Source: Symsagittifera roscoffensis
Taxonomy: Eukaryota > Xenacoelomorpha > Acoela > Convolutidae
Assembly (NCBI RefSeq): GCF_963678635.1
Contig: NC_087066.1
Span: 2,079,745 to 2,143,744, forward strand
Reading direction: 5' to 3'
DNA length: 64,000 nt
Shown one piece after another: positions 22,030-32,247 of this stretch. The notes under the pieces are model-generated. The model had not been told where the DNA came from. It saw only the letters and a program-made list of their open reading frames with translations, and searched no databases. Every line of letters starts with the position of its first letter. Within the stretch, counting starts at the first letter, position 1. Made by a program: the position numbers and the translations under genes.

Positions 22030-22700
22030 TCACTCTAGCATCCTCAAGTTTGTATTCTCCCTCCTCTCTATCTCGCTCTGCTCCAGGTCCGTTTCTAGTT
22101 CTGGTGTGGAGTAGTCCTCCCGCGGGTAGTGTTCACCATCATTGATAATTTGCCATTCATCGTCGGCTGCTAGTTCGCCCACACTTATTAGCTCTTCGCC
22201 TAATTCATCTGGCTGTATCTTATCAATCAAGAAGTCATCCCCGTATCTGCTGTACCTCATGACTGTCCGTTTACGATTACCACTCCTGGTCCCCGATGGT
22301 ATTGGCAGGGCTGGTTCCGTCCTCTTTGGCACCTCGCTCTGCTCCGGATCGTTCCAGTCTTCTTCCACAAAGGATCCCGCCTCATAGTCCACTTCTATCT
22401 TTTCGTTGTCATCCAAACTCACGTTCTCGTTGCCATCATTCTTTTCTCTGGTAACTTTTTCGTTCACCTCACACGCTGGTTCCACCAAGAGAAATTCAAG
22501 TCCCTCCATGTTCTGTGGTATGCACCAGTCCTCTGGGGATGAAACATGATTCTTCAGGTTTTCATAATGTGCTGCTCGCCCCGTACTCAAGCGATAGAAC
22601 CGTCCTTGTTGGTGTACTTCCGTTATCATGAATGGTCCTTCTCATTTCTTCAGTAGTTTTTTGTCCCCTTGGGCGGTATGATATTCTAGAAGACCCACAT
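22030..22700 (-). pseudogene. pol: Integrase C-terminal (GPF/Y-like) domain and acidic tail
   Basis: The minus strand reads GLLEYHTAQGDKKLLKK, an in-frame TGA, then EGPFMITEVHQQGRFYRLST. This is the usual position and pattern of the C-terminal domain of Ty3/gypsy integrases (K-W-x-G-P-F), with the Trp codon apparently changed to TGA. An acidic ~130-residue tail follows, down to a TGA at 22030. The domain normally helps DNA binding and strand transfer. The join to the catalytic core (stop at 22701) is a frameshift. Confidence 0.8.
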
Positions 22701-23420
22701 TTACTGGTCCACTTCATATGGTTTCGCTTGTAAAATCTTCTCTTCATATTTCTTGCGCTGTCTCATTTGTGCTTGCGCAGTGTTCCTCCTGCAGAGCTCG
22801 TTTAATTCCTGCTGTCTCCTGATCGCCTCTCTCACATAAGCTTGAGGCGACGTCCCCTTCCTTTCATATTCCGGGTAAAAGAATGTCAGGGGCATCGCTC
22901 TTTCCCTGCCCGTTAACATCATAAAAGGACTGATGCCCGTTGTTGAGTGTTGCGTACTGTTGTACGCCCCTACCACTTGCGATAGATATTTATCCCAGTC
23001 CGTCATGTATCTCGAGCAGTACACCCTCAGCATGTTCACCAACGTTCTATTTTGTCTCTCCACCAACCCATTTGTCTGAGGATGGTAGGTCGTTGAGTGC
23101 GCTTGGGCAATGTGCGATCTCTTCATCAATTCTTTCGTCAAGTCCCCTACAAAGGCTTTGCCGTTATCGGACTGAAAGTTCATTGGACAACCATACCGCG
23201 ATATCCAATGCGTTATCAGGGGGTCACACGTCTCCTCTGCCGAGGCTGTCTGGCACGGCGCCGCTTCTGCCAACTTTGTGAAGTGGTCTATTATAACCAG
23301 TATCTGGTTGTATCCCGACTCTGTCATGCAGATCTTTTGATGGTCTATCTGCACCACCTCATTAAATTCAGAGCTTTCAATGGGCTTGAGTGGGAATTTA
23401 ATCTTCCTTGGGTCTTTCAC
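22701..23420 (-). CDS. pol: Integrase catalytic core of the giant element
   Basis: This frame of 239 codons contains the DDE triad of retroviral-type integrases: Asp in VVQIDHQKI, Asp in NFQSDNGKAF, and Glu in TNGLVERQNRTL. The flanking motifs TTYHPQTNGL and GAYNSTQHSTTG are typical of Ty3/gypsy. The enzyme would insert the element's cDNA into host DNA. The frame continues directly from the zinc-binding region across an in-frame TGA at 23436. It breaks by frameshift at ~22700, before the C-terminal domain. Confidence 0.93.
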   Translation of the reverse strand: MKDPRKIKFPLKPIESSEFNEVVQIDHQKICMTESGYNQILVIIDHFTKLAEAAPCQTASAEETCDPLITHWISRYGCPMNFQSDNGKAFVGDLTKELMKRSHIAQAHSTTYHPQTNGLVERQNRTLVNMLRVYCSRYMTDWDKYLSQVVGAYNSTQHSTTGISPFMMLTGRERAMPLTFFYPEYERKGTSPQAYVREAIRRQQELNELCRRNTAQAQMRQRKKYEEKILQAKPYEVDQ

Positions 23421-23435
23421 TTGGCATGCATTTAC

Positions 23436-24104
23436 TCATCTCTCGCAAGCTTTCCTTAATACTGGCCAATCAAACCTGTGAAGTATTCTCTGTTGTACTT
23501 TGTCTATCCCTTGGTGCCCCATTTGATCTTGCAATCTGAATAGCCATTCAGTCTGATACAATTGTGGTGATATGATGAGGTTATGCTTGTGTATTATCTT
23601 CTCCTCATCTTTTCTACTGCACGCTACCACCCCATCAGCAGTGTGGTAGAGTAATTCTTTTCTTTCTATGTAGAACTGGCTCAAGATCTTGTAGCTGTCT
23701 TCATCCAGGTCCCCTTTCTCTTTGGACCCCGTCCGGATTCATTGGGAGAGGTTGATTGTCATTTTGTCATTCTTTTGTGCCCTTATCAGGTCCGACAGCC
23801 TATATCTCGATTTGACATGCTCTTTTAGTGCCATGATCTGTCCATTCATTTCTCCAGGATTTTGGATGCAATCCTTCAGCTTCACGCATACTATCCTCTT
23901 CATGATCTTTCTATCTTCTTCCGGCACCAGATTTGTTCTAGCATTTGAGTTGCACGATAGTTCCCTGAATGGTTTCCTCGATACCGCAATTTTCTCAAGT
24001 TCTTCACCTCCATGTACCTCCTGTTCGTCCAAGTTGTACGTTTCTGAGGAGGGATTGTCGCGGTGTCGCGGTGTCTCATCTTCTCCTCTGCCAATATCAT
24101 GCAT
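23436..24104 (-). pseudogene. pol: Linker and integrase N-terminal zinc-binding region
   Basis: Two blocks in one frame (24104-23739 and 23684-23436) are separated by an in-frame TGA at 23739. The first 50 codons overlap the RT/RNase H frame, and the coherent sense passes from one to the other, so there is a frameshift near 23950-24000. The second block contains MGHQGIDKVQQRILHRFDWP and KACER, a TGA, then VNACQ. This is the His-containing and Cys-containing half of an HHCC-like finger, with its intervening Trp codon apparently mutated. Confidence 0.8.
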
Positions 24105-26638
24105 AGACTATCTTGATCGTCGCTGCTCTTTTCCGAATCTTCATCCCATGCTTCACACTCCCCGGACAGTTTCTCTTCTCCGGTTTCTCCTTCCTCCGTG
24201 GACGTGAACCACTCCCCGGACTCTTGACCTAGTCCCAGGTGTTCAGCTTTTTCCTTAAACGCCACTTTCTTCTTCCTAACCTGAGTCCGCTCAAGTATGT
24301 TATCGGGGTTTTTGTCAACCAGTGACCGCACGACTTCTTTGCCATCAGTATTGCTTCCTCTTAAAGAGTTAGCGTTGCCAACTGTTTCATACCTCCGCAG
24401 TATCGTGACTTCCGGTTCCTCCATACCCTTTATTTCGTTCACGGGTTTATCACCTGCTAGTTTCTTGAGTAACCTCATCAAGTCCTCATCTATTTGTGCA
24501 TCTCCTGTCTCTACCTGTTTGAGATCATAGCATTTTGCCTTGAGCGTCTCCCTCACAATCTTTGACTTGAGAATTATCCCTATCGGCATCCTTCGGGTCT
24601 TCTTCAAGATTGTTTTCTCTGGATATTCTTTTGGTAATTCGGGATGATCTTCTAGCGGTTTGCCTGATCTGTCGAGCCATCTAGTGAGTGGAAGACTGTC
24701 ATATGTTTCCTTATCCATGAAGGAGAAGCCATCCTTGATTTCGGGCCTATCCGCCTCCCTCTGTTCCTGTCTCTCGTACAACTCCGTCTTCTTACTCAAG
24801 CTATCAGCATTTTGATGTTTGTCTCTTGTTCTATGCTCAAGTATCATATTGTACCCATCCAGGAGAACTATCCACCTCCCAATGTAACTCTTAACCATTG
24901 AGTACGTCTTCAGCCAGCTGAGTGCCCTATTGTCGAGTCGAAGCTTGAATGGCTCACTGCCTAGGTATGCTCTATTTTTCTCGACAAATGTAACCACCTC
25001 AAACATCTCTGCTTTTGGCGCCCCGTACTTCATTTCCGTATCACTCAAGACTTTGCTCCCGTATGCTATCGGTCTTAAGACTGTCTTCCCGTTCCATTCT
25101 TGTTCTTGATGGAGAATTCCGGAAATTGCGACTACCGACGCATCCGTATCCAACACGTACATCCCTTTTTCCGTTGGCATCCCTAACACCGGTGCCTCGC
25201 ACAACTCTTCCTTTATTCTCTGGAATGGTTCTTCTGCTGCGTTGTTCCACGTGAACTTCTTGTCTTTGTGCCTCATTAGTAGTTGCATCGGGTAAACCTT
25301 GTCCGCATAGCCCTTGATGAATTCCCTGTAGTAGTTCGCAAAACGCAGGAAACTCATCAACTGGTGTTCCGTTTTTGGCGATTTCCGGGTCAGAACCGCT
25401 TCTACTGCATCTGGGTCTTGTCTGATGCCGTGTCTGTCCACCATCCTTCCCAAGTATTTGATCGAGTCCTTGAGTATCTCGCACTTTGATGGTTTGCACT
25501 TTAGTCCCGACCTCTTCATGCATGCAAACACCTCGTCTAGTCGCTCGATGTGGTCTTCCAGTGTAGGCGTCGCTATTACCACGTCATCCACATAGCTCAT
25601 TACCAGATTACCGTACTTCTTTGTCACACCTATCAGCACATGTGCCATCAACCGTTGAAATGTAGCCGTGGCGTTGCATAGACCAAACGGCATCCGTTTC
25701 CATTGAAACGGCCCCAACTCGCAGGCGAACCCTGTCTTATCCCTGTCCTGCTTCCTCAATGGTACCTGCCAGAAGGCCGAACCTAAATCAAGAGGCGTAA
25801 AAAAATTTGCATCCCCTAACCTCGAGAGGCTCTCATCAATCCTAGGTATGGGATAGGCATCCTCCACCGTGACAGAGTTCAGGTATCGAAAGTCACCACA
25901 GAACCTCAATTGGTCGCCTTTCTTTTTGGCCATCACTACTCCACACGCCCGCGATTTGGATGGTCCTATCATGTCATACTCTAGTAATGTCTCTATCTCC
26001 ATCCTACATGCCTCCGATTTGTGTGGGGTCATGCGCCTCGCCCCCTCCCTGTGCGGTACCGAATTCTCTTCAAGTTCTATTTCATGCTGAACAAAATTAC
26101 AACACCCGATGTCTGCTTTATGTCTCCAAAAAACTTCCTCGTTCCGATCTAGTACGTCTTTGATGGCTTCGAGCTGTTCGTCCGTTATCTGGCCCCTTAA
26201 ATTTTCAATCTCCGGTAAGACCTGTTTATTACTCTGCGTTTCATATAGTGTGATCCGTTCCGGAAAATTCGAACAGCTCGATAGCCCATCGTCTGTCTCT
26301 GACTTAAGTGATTTCACAAGACCTGATGAACCTTTTTTTTCCTTCAATCGTCTCAAGATACAAATTTTGTCCCTATGATTGGGGCAATCAACAACTTCAT
26401 TTTGTTTTTGGTTTTCAGTCATTTCATATCGAGTTTTAACGGGTAAAGCATATCCCAGTTTCCTCCCCCTCTGTATCGTGATGGGTATATCAAGAGTATT
26501 CAACAAGACACTGAAGCAGAGACCGCTCTTCGTTATCGAGAAGGATCTTCCTAAAACAGCAGCACTTTGACTATTAGGATTTGGGACTATGCATACTTGC
26601 TTGTTGTCACTTAGTTCGTTGTAATTTTTCATTCGCAA
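23900..26638 (-). CDS. pol: Reverse transcriptase and RNase H of the giant element
   Basis: This is a 912-codon open frame. RT spans about residues 190-410: LDLGSAFWQVP with the first catalytic Asp (284), FQWKRMPFGLCNATATFQRL, and the SYVDDVV active site (YVDD at 349-352). RNase H spans about 490-620, with D497/D499 in VLDTDAS, E544 in KAEMF, D569 in RLDNRAL and D612 in NADSLSK. The remaining ~290 residues are an acidic linker toward integrase. The protein would copy element RNA into DNA and remove the RNA strand. It follows the protease in the same frame after one TAA at 26654. All catalytic residues are intact, but the end runs out of frame before integrase. Confidence 0.96.
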   Translation of the reverse strand: MRMKNYNELSDNKQVCIVPNPNSQSAAVLGRSFSITKSGLCFSVLLNTLDIPITIQRGRKLGYALPVKTRYEMTENQKQNEVVDCPNHRDKICILRRLKEKKGSSGLVKSLKSETDDGLSSCSNFPERITLYETQSNKQVLPEIENLRGQITDEQLEAIKDVLDRNEEVFWRHKADIGCCNFVQHEIELEENSVPHREGARRMTPHKSEACRMEIETLLEYDMIGPSKSRACGVVMAKKKGDQLRFCGDFRYLNSVTVEDAYPIPRIDESLSRLGDANFFTPLDLGSAFWQVPLRKQDRDKTGFACELGPFQWKRMPFGLCNATATFQRLMAHVLIGVTKKYGNLVMSYVDDVVIATPTLEDHIERLDEVFACMKRSGLKCKPSKCEILKDSIKYLGRMVDRHGIRQDPDAVEAVLTRKSPKTEHQLMSFLRFANYYREFIKGYADKVYPMQLLMRHKDKKFTWNNAAEEPFQRIKEELCEAPVLGMPTEKGMYVLDTDASVVAISGILHQEQEWNGKTVLRPIAYGSKVLSDTEMKYGAPKAEMFEVVTFVEKNRAYLGSEPFKLRLDNRALSWLKTYSMVKSYIGRWIVLLDGYNMILEHRTRDKHQNADSLSKKTELYERQEQREADRPEIKDGFSFMDKETYDSLPLTRWLDRSGKPLEDHPELPKEYPEKTILKKTRRMPIGIILKSKIVRETLKAKCYDLKQVETGDAQIDEDLMRLLKKLAGDKPVNEIKGMEEPEVTILRRYETVGNANSLRGSNTDGKEVVRSLVDKNPDNILERTQVRKKKVAFKEKAEHLGLGQESGEWFTSTEEGETGEEKLSGECEAWDEDSEKSSDDQDSLCMILAEEKMRHRDTATIPPQKRTTWTNRRYMEVKNLRKLRYRGNHSGNYRATQMLEQIWCRKKIERS

Positions 26639-26653
26639 GCTTACAATCGCCGC

Positions 26654-27313
26654 TTAGCTCGCCTTCAGCCTCACCCTCCTACTCAAGAATACCGGTGCTT
26701 TATTTTCATTAGCCATTTTTAAATTTACCGGTTTAATTGCGTACCTCCTATCCGGGTTCCGTCTCTTGAACATCGCATTGTTTAAATCAATCGTTACGTC
26801 GAAGTTCCTGATGAAGTCTCTGCCTAAAATGAACTGGTCAGACTCATCTAGGTTTTCTACTACAAGAAAGCTCATCCACAGATTGCGTTCTCCCAGATTT
26901 AGGGCCATTATTGGTGTTCTGCCTAGCACCCGCAGCGCCCCTTTGTTAGCAGCTGACAATCGTATTCTCGAGTCTATCAAGTCATCCTTGTGGAAGCCCA
27001 TTCGTTCCCAATTTTCGATTGGTATTACACTCAAGACCGCTCCAGTATCGAGTAACCCATGCAACTGAGTCTTCTTGCCACTTATGTCAAGCACATGTGC
27101 TGATACGTCTGCCTCTGTCCCCATGTGCATTGCATCTTCCTCCGGCATGGCACAGTGTCCAATTGATCTCACCTTTAGTTCTTCTTTGCCCTCGTAGATC
27201 TGTCCCACTAGATCTTCATCACATGTTATCATTGTTTTTGTATAAATGTTTATCCCATCTATATTTAACATCACCTCATGCGGACCATAAGCTTCTGTAT
27301 ATCTGTTGTCCAT
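26654..27313 (-). CDS. pol: Retropepsin-type aspartic protease of the giant element
   Basis: This 219-codon frame has the active-site motif HGLLDTGAVLSVIP (D-T-G) at about residues 83-96 and a flap/second-strand segment FILGRDFIRNFDVTIDL near 163-179. Both are typical of Ty3/gypsy proteases. It would process the polyprotein. It is preceded by ~45 bases in the same frame with a TGA. It is followed by an in-frame TAA (likely from CAA), after which the RT frame begins. The sequence is otherwise intact. Confidence 0.92.
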   Translation of the reverse strand: MDNRYTEAYGPHEVMLNIDGINIYTKTMITCDEDLVGQIYEGKEELKVRSIGHCAMPEEDAMHMGTEADVSAHVLDISGKKTQLHGLLDTGAVLSVIPIENWERMGFHKDDLIDSRIRLSAANKGALRVLGRTPIMALNLGERNLWMSFLVVENLDESDQFILGRDFIRNFDVTIDLNNAMFKRRNPDRRYAIKPVNLKMANENKAPVFLSRRVRLKAS

Positions 27314-27359
27314 ACGGACCGACTTGCTGCCACCTCTCGTGAGTAGTGCTCATAACGCT

Positions 27360-27875
27360 CTAGAAGTCGTTTGTGGGCTTATACAACTCAAGTAATCTGA
27401 GTACGATTTTCGATATGCCGAATGGCTTTTCCGTTACCATTTTCAGTGTGTTGCAATTTCCACTCTTCGTCGACCCCGCTGCAGCTTCTGGCTCTGGCTC
27501 CGAGCAACTTATCGTCTCATTCAATTTCTGTCTTTCGAATTGTTGCCTCAACCGTTGCTCTATTTCCTTCGCCGCTAGGTCCTGTTTCACTTCATTGATA
27601 GCCTCTGCCGCCGCTTTCTCATAATTTATCTCTAGGGCATTCCAGGCCGTGGCCTCTATTGCAGTATTGACTTTTGTTACAGCTTTCACTGTCTTCGTTG
27701 GCAGTTCCGCACTCGGTGTCTCCAAGTTTTTCGTTTTAAACTCAGTTTGTCTACTTCTCTGGTTCTGCACCGCTGCTAACGCCAATTTGTATTTGGGTGA
27801 CTCTGGTTCTTGAATGCCTCCCAAAACAACAGACAGTCCATCCTGAAGTGCCTCTCTTGATTGCAGAAGAAGCAT
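27360..27875 (-). pseudogene. gag: Gag C-terminal region
   Basis: The frame overlaps the end of the zinc-knuckle frame by 100 bases and continues its sense, so a frameshift lies near 27800. The peptide is Ala/Glu/Lys-rich and helical (EAINEVKQDLAAKEIEQRLR). It ends at a stop just upstream of the protease. It probably links nucleocapsid and protease. Confidence 0.75.
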
Positions 27876-28690
27876 CTTGCACCTATTTTGATGATCAAGC
27901 CACTGTAGAACTCGTGTTCTTCCATCTGGCTCATATCTTCCTCATCGGGTGCATATCCCAGACTCTTCATGTCCTGCTTGTATGTTGTGCAACCCGCCAC
28001 GTGATGATCAGCTGACCCGCAGTTTGCGCATGATCTACGTTTGTCCATGTCATCTCTAGGCTTGTACCATGACGACCTTTGTGGTTGATTCCCCCCTTGC
28101 ATATTCCTGTTATCTGAATATGAGTATTTCTTGGGTTTCATTAGCATGTACTCTCTTGACTTCTGCCTCATCTGTTCTGGAGTCGGTGCACTATCTTTCG
28201 ACAATGTATAGTATGTTGCTAACATTGTTCTCAAATCGTCACTTTTTACCCCATCATTGAATTTTGAGGCGATGCTAAAGTTTCTTTTGTTTGTCGACTC
28301 TTCAGGGTCACTCCTTCGACTCAAGCTCTCAAGTTCAGCCAGGAACCGATCAATTGTTTTATCGTCCCTTTGCCTTCTCTTTTCAAATCGCATCATCGCT
28401 TCGTGACTCTTCATGCCTGACCCGAATCGATTCAACAATATCTCGAAGATTTTATCCGCGGTGTCGCGTTCCTCTTCTTTTTTTGCAACCACGCATTTCA
28501 ACGCCGTGCCTTCCAAGTTGCTGCGTATCGCTGTACAGGCTTGTCTCTCATCGTTCAAATTGTCTTGTTCCAAATGTAATCTCATTACTTCTACCCAAGT
28601 GTCAAAACATCCGTCTGAATCATCTTTGAACTCTTTCGGCTTCTTGAAAGTTTTCCTATTTGCCCCCTCCTCTATCGCTCGAGTCAGTGT
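27776..28690 (-). CDS. gag: Gag capsid/nucleocapsid region with two zinc knuckles
   Basis: The main frame runs from 28585 (269 codons), with plausible sense from ~28690. A helical capsid-like part (FEKRRQRDDKTIDRFLAELE, DLRTMLATYYTL) is followed by a basic linker. Two Cys/His knuckles come next: CANCGSADHHVAGC (C-x2-C-x4-H-x4-C-like spacing) and CFFCNQERHFRMDC (C-x2-C-x4-H-x4-C). These bind RNA during packaging. The second knuckle is standard, and the first has the same spacing with HH. A frameshift takes the sense into the next frame at about 27800. Confidence 0.9.
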   Translation of the reverse strand, partial: TLTRAIEEGANRKTFKKPKEFKDDSDGCFDTWVEVMRLHLEQDNLNDERQACTAIRSNLEGTALKCVVAKKEEERDTADKIFEILLNRFGSGMKSHEAMMRFEKRRQRDDKTIDRFLAELESLSRRSDPEESTNKRNFSIASKFNDGVKSDDLRTMLATYYTLSKDSAPTPEQMRQKSREYMLMKPKKYSYSDNRNMQGGNQPQRSSWYKPRDDMDKRRSCANCGSADHHVAGCTTYKQDMKSLGYAPDEEDMSQMEEHEFYSGLIIKIGARCFFCNQERHFRMDCLLFWEAFKNQSHPNTNWR

Positions 28691-28754
28691 TCCTCGTGGC
28701 GAAGGCTTCTAGTTTCTAGTGTCCGGTTCATCATCTCCCAGGTGCTTGCCCACG

Positions 28755-29102
28755 TCATAGCATCCGGTCCCACGTTGTCGTGAGTCGTGGAATCTCCTGG
28801 ACCACATGTCGTATCGTATTTGCTGTCCCAATTTTCATAATTGTTTTGCCCCCCCCCGGTGCTGTGCTCGCCACATCCCGGGGTAATGGTAACGGTGTTG
28901 ATTGCCGTTTGTTCCGTTGTGGTTCCACGAAGTCAACTATGTTGCTTTGCGTTCGATCCGTTGCCGGCCTGTCTTGTGACGTAGAGATTCTCAAGATTGC
29001 CTGTATTGCACATGAACTCTCAGCCTGGTCTCTACTCATTGTATCCATTCTCGTTTCCAGACTCCCCAACTGGCTGTTGACAGCATCATATCGTTGTTTC
29101 AT
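28755..29102 (-). pseudogene. gag: Gag middle segment
   Basis: This is a 115-codon frame in the same frame as the Gag N-terminus (29786-29241), with stops between them. It begins with a helical stretch (NSQLGSLETRMDTMSRDQAE) and continues through a Pro/Thr-rich part to TIRHVVQEIPRLTTTWDRML. The ~60 bases before the capsid frame change frame. It is interpreted as decayed Gag. Confidence 0.65.
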
Positions 29103-29240
29103 CTCTTACAAGTCTTTTTTGATGTTCTTCTCTCGTTCTTCGTCAGTGGCGTCTACCTTGTCTGACATCTGCTGAAGCTTTTCCTCGGTTGCCCTGGCCA
29201 GGTTGAAATAGCTGTCCAGGTACTCGTGTTTGTTGTATCT

Positions 29241-29786
29241 TCATTCTTTTTTAATTACCTCTCTATCTTCCTCGCTGTGTTTTAGTTTCTTGTCGATCTG
29301 ATCTAGCTTTGCCATCAAATCGCCCAGCTCAAGAGGAATTGTTTTTTCATGGCTAGGTGTTGCTCCATCGGTGTCTGCTGTCCCTTGCTTGACCTGGTCA
29401 TCGTCTTGGTTCGCCTCTGTTGTTATTGTGGAAATTGTCCCAAATGTTCTGCCTTTCTCGGCTTTCGGTTCTTCCGCTGCGACGTCTCTCGACTTCATTC
29501 CGACCATCATCGCTTTCCTCTCTGTAAACGACGTTCTTTTTACTTGAGACTCGTCCTTTATTGTTTCTGGCGTCTTTCCCGTCGTGTCTTCCATAGTGTT
29601 TATTGGTGAGAATTCTATCGACTTTTGGTTTTGTTCCTCCGCACTCGGCATCGGTTTTGATTCCGTTGTCTTCTTCTCCACCTCATCAACTTTCTGGTCT
29701 GGTGTCTCTAGATCGATCTCAATGGTAGGTTCCGTCTGTTTCCCCTGTGCAATCTCTTTCATACTTCTCGTGTTGACCATGCTCAC
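29241..29786 (-). CDS. gag: Gag N-terminal region, probable translation start of the element
   Basis: An ATG-started frame of 181 codons opens with MSMVNTRSMKEIAQGK. An MVxTRS-type beginning is common in Gag proteins of Ty3/gypsy elements. The body is acidic, Thr/Glu/Lys-rich and probably disordered, ending in a helical LGDLMAKLDQIDKKLKHSEE. It is the first substantial reading frame after the 5' LTR and leader. It ends at a stop at 29241, after which the same frame resumes at 29102. Confidence 0.8.
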   Translation of the reverse strand: MSMVNTRSMKEIAQGKQTEPTIEIDLETPDQKVDEVEKKTTESKPMPSAEEQNQKSIEFSPINTMEDTTGKTPETIKDESQVKRTSFTERKAMMVGMKSRDVAAEEPKAEKGRTFGTISTITTEANQDDDQVKQGTADTDGATPSHEKTIPLELGDLMAKLDQIDKKLKHSEEDREVIKKE

Positions 29787-30194
29787 TGAAAAGTTCTTCC
29801 TTGTTATACTTGGTCAAATCGTTTTCACTTTTTGCTGCGACGAGTTATGTTTTGTCTTTGACCCTGTAGCTCTTTTTTCAGCTATCGGTACCCTACTTCG
29901 TCTCATTATTGTTTTTTACAATTATTTCTATTTACAGTATTACTATATACAAAATTCTAATCTAAGGATGAAATCTTTTATGATAAAATTAGTAAAAGGA
30001 AATTTACGATATAATAAAAACAACGTTTCCTGTTCCCTTTTAAGCTTTATGAAAAATTTATTTATTCGTGGTTCCCACAGTACCGGATCTATCGCGATTT
30101 AACGTTCCGACCAGCCCTTTTGCTTTTAATTTAGCGATTAGTTATTTCAACCTGTCTTAGTACTCTTTAGTACCGCCACCCCACTTTTTTATAC

Positions 30195-30665
30195 TGTTCC
30201 AAGACTTCCCGTTACTGTCCCTACTCTTCTATGTACTGTCCCAAGCTTTCTCTCTACTGTCCCAAGACTACACGGTGCTGTCCCAGTACTTCTTAATAGT
30301 GTCCCAAGACTACTGCCCCAAGACTACTGCCCCAAGACTGCTGTCCTAAGACCACTGTCCCAAGATCACTGTCCCAAGACCACTGTCCCAAGACCAGTGT
30401 CCCAAGACCGCACCGTACCAAGACTGCACTGTCCCAAGACTGTACTGTCCCAAGACCGTACCGTCCCAAGACTGTACTGTCCCAGGACCGTTCCAAGACT
30501 GCTCTGGCCCAAGACTGTCCCAAGAATGCACTGTCCCAAGACTGTCCCAAGAATGCACTGTCCCAAGACTGTCCCAAGACTGCACTGTCAAAAGACTGCA
30601 CTGCCCCAACACCGTCCCCAGACTGCACTGTCTCAAGACTTCGTCGGTACTGTCCCAAGACTTGT
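30195..30665. repeat. Minisatellite, core CTGTCCCAAGACTGCA
   Basis: About 25 degenerate copies of a 10-17-bp unit with the invariant core GTCCCAAGA run through the leader of the giant element. The unit length varies (11, 16 or 17 bp), so reading frames through it on both strands give repeats such as LGTV or SWDS. These frames are artefacts of the repeat. Confidence 0.9.
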
Positions 30666-31569
30666 CACCAAGTGTCTGGATAGTAGGTTTTCTTCTTCTT
30701 CGTTGTGGGGACTCTTGAACCATTGTACCTATTACCACCACTTGAGCTCTAGTGAAAACTTTTCCAAAAACCATATCTTAAAGGGCCAAAAGCTTCAAAT
30801 ATTGACCCCCCTGTATTTATCTCCCTCTCGATGTTTCCGGCAATTTGAAACCCGACTTCCTCGCAGGTATTTTGTGATTACCTGTTCGTTCAAAAACCAA
30901 TAACAAATTTTCACCAAAACATAAAAATTTAAACAAGAAAAGTAATAAAAAACAGAGAGATGTACCCACCTAAAATTCAAAGGTGACAGACGTCAACTTT
31001 TTTTTGAAAAAACGTCTGGTACCTGATTGCTACGCAATTTCCTGTCCCTCTGCTAGCAATCTTATAGGGTATCACAAAAACTGTCTACTTCCGTTCCCCA
31101 CACCCGATCCGACCGGGATACCTACCTTAATTCGATCTTATAATTGGATATCCGCTCCTGATAATTAACGCGTGTAAAGTTCTAATATAACTAAATCGAC
31201 GATGTCGATTCAGTTTTATTATGTGTGTCCTCCCATTTTACAATTTGCAACCGCCAACCTCTAACCTTACCAGCCCCCTTCTAACCTCCCCCCTCTTTAG
31301 CCCCCTCTGAAGCCGAAAAATACCTTAGGCGCCGGGTTCTAAACCTCTCGAGAGAAAACCGTAGAACTTGTTTCCAGGCCTGCTTGTGCAAAAACGTTCC
31401 GCAAAACCGGGGGATTCCGCTTATTCAATTTTACACTTATCTCCTATAATGTAATGTAGATTTTCATGATACACGTTTTAACCAACTTGAGAACACCCCT
31501 GCGCGTCTTCCTCTTGTTGTTCCGGTCTCGTGCTGGTTGTCTCCTTGACGTGCACTGCACTTGTCACCA

Positions 31570-31775
31570 GCACCACCTTCCCACTTGGCTGGTCACCTCT
31601 TCCAGTCAGGTCTCCTAGCGGTTCAGCTCAATCCTTGTGAACCACTTTCCCACTCGGCTGGTCACCTCTTCCAGTCAAGTCTCCTAGTGGTTCAGCTCAA
31701 TCCTTGTGAACCACTTTCCCACTCGGCTGGTCACCACTTCCAGTCAAGTCTTCTAGTTGTCGAGCTAAGTTGCAA
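31570..31775. repeat. Three-copy 69-bp tandem repeat in the leader
   Basis: The segment beginning CACTTGGCTGGTCACC at 31582 recurs at 31651 and 31720. The period is exactly 69 bp and there are few differences between copies. The period is a multiple of three, and a short plus frame passes through all copies, but nothing else supports coding. Confidence 0.9.
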
Positions 31776-32238
31776 GTTATCTGAAAACCCCTAACAACGC
31801 CCCCAACTCGGGCACTTTTTTGAGGTTGCTGGATTAGATTGCTAGGTTGATCGAAACGATCGGTCTTATAAAACACTATGGGTATACTTTTTAATTAATA
31901 TAAAGGTTTGATCCAACTAATCTGGTGTCAAAGTCACTGTCATTTTTTTAAATGGTTTTTGTTCCTTTTTATATTCTTTTTTCTTGTTTTTGTTTCGCTT
32001 TTTGTCTTTTTGCTCGTGTTTTTGTTTTTTGTTACCCCCCCTTACTCGGTTGACTAACCCTCGTTCGGAGAGCGTACCAGGAAGTTTTCTCGAGTTTTCT
32101 TAAAAAGCTATCACGGTAAAACCGGAAGGTTTACACGTTCCCGCTGAACCGTACCACCGGTACTCTAGAATGGGCATGTAGCCCAGAGCTGTGACAAGTG
32201 GGTTCGACTCCGTAGTCATGATGTCGTAAAAACACCGA

Positions 32239-32247
32239 GGAGCGCCA
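32239..32247 (-). promoter_or_regulatory. Candidate primer-binding site
   Basis: On the minus strand TGGCGCTCC lies 11 bases inside the 5' LTR. It begins with TGG, the complement of a tRNA 3' CCA. The matching tRNA cannot be named from this window, and the offset is larger than usual. Confidence 0.3.

Noticed and set aside
22701-23420. Reading the giant element as an intact endogenous retrovirus with a normal env
   Set aside because: No signal peptide, furin-like site or fusion/transmembrane segment was seen in the post-integrase frames; the only recognisable domain is hydrolase-like.
12421-29609. Numerous plus-strand open frames opposite the giant element
   Set aside because: They lie antisense to the minus-strand retroelement frames, show no domains, and their amino-acid bias (Ser/Pro/Leu) is what the complement of charged coding sequence gives.
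30293-30903. Overlapping frames with LGTV, SWDS or PKTVPR repeats
   Set aside because: They are translations of the 16-bp minisatellite in several frames and both strands.
32155-32225. Possible tRNA-like sequence with a B-box match (GGTTCGACTCC)
   Set aside because: No A box and no cloverleaf could be drawn; the T stem does not pair. It is probably chance within the retroelement leader.
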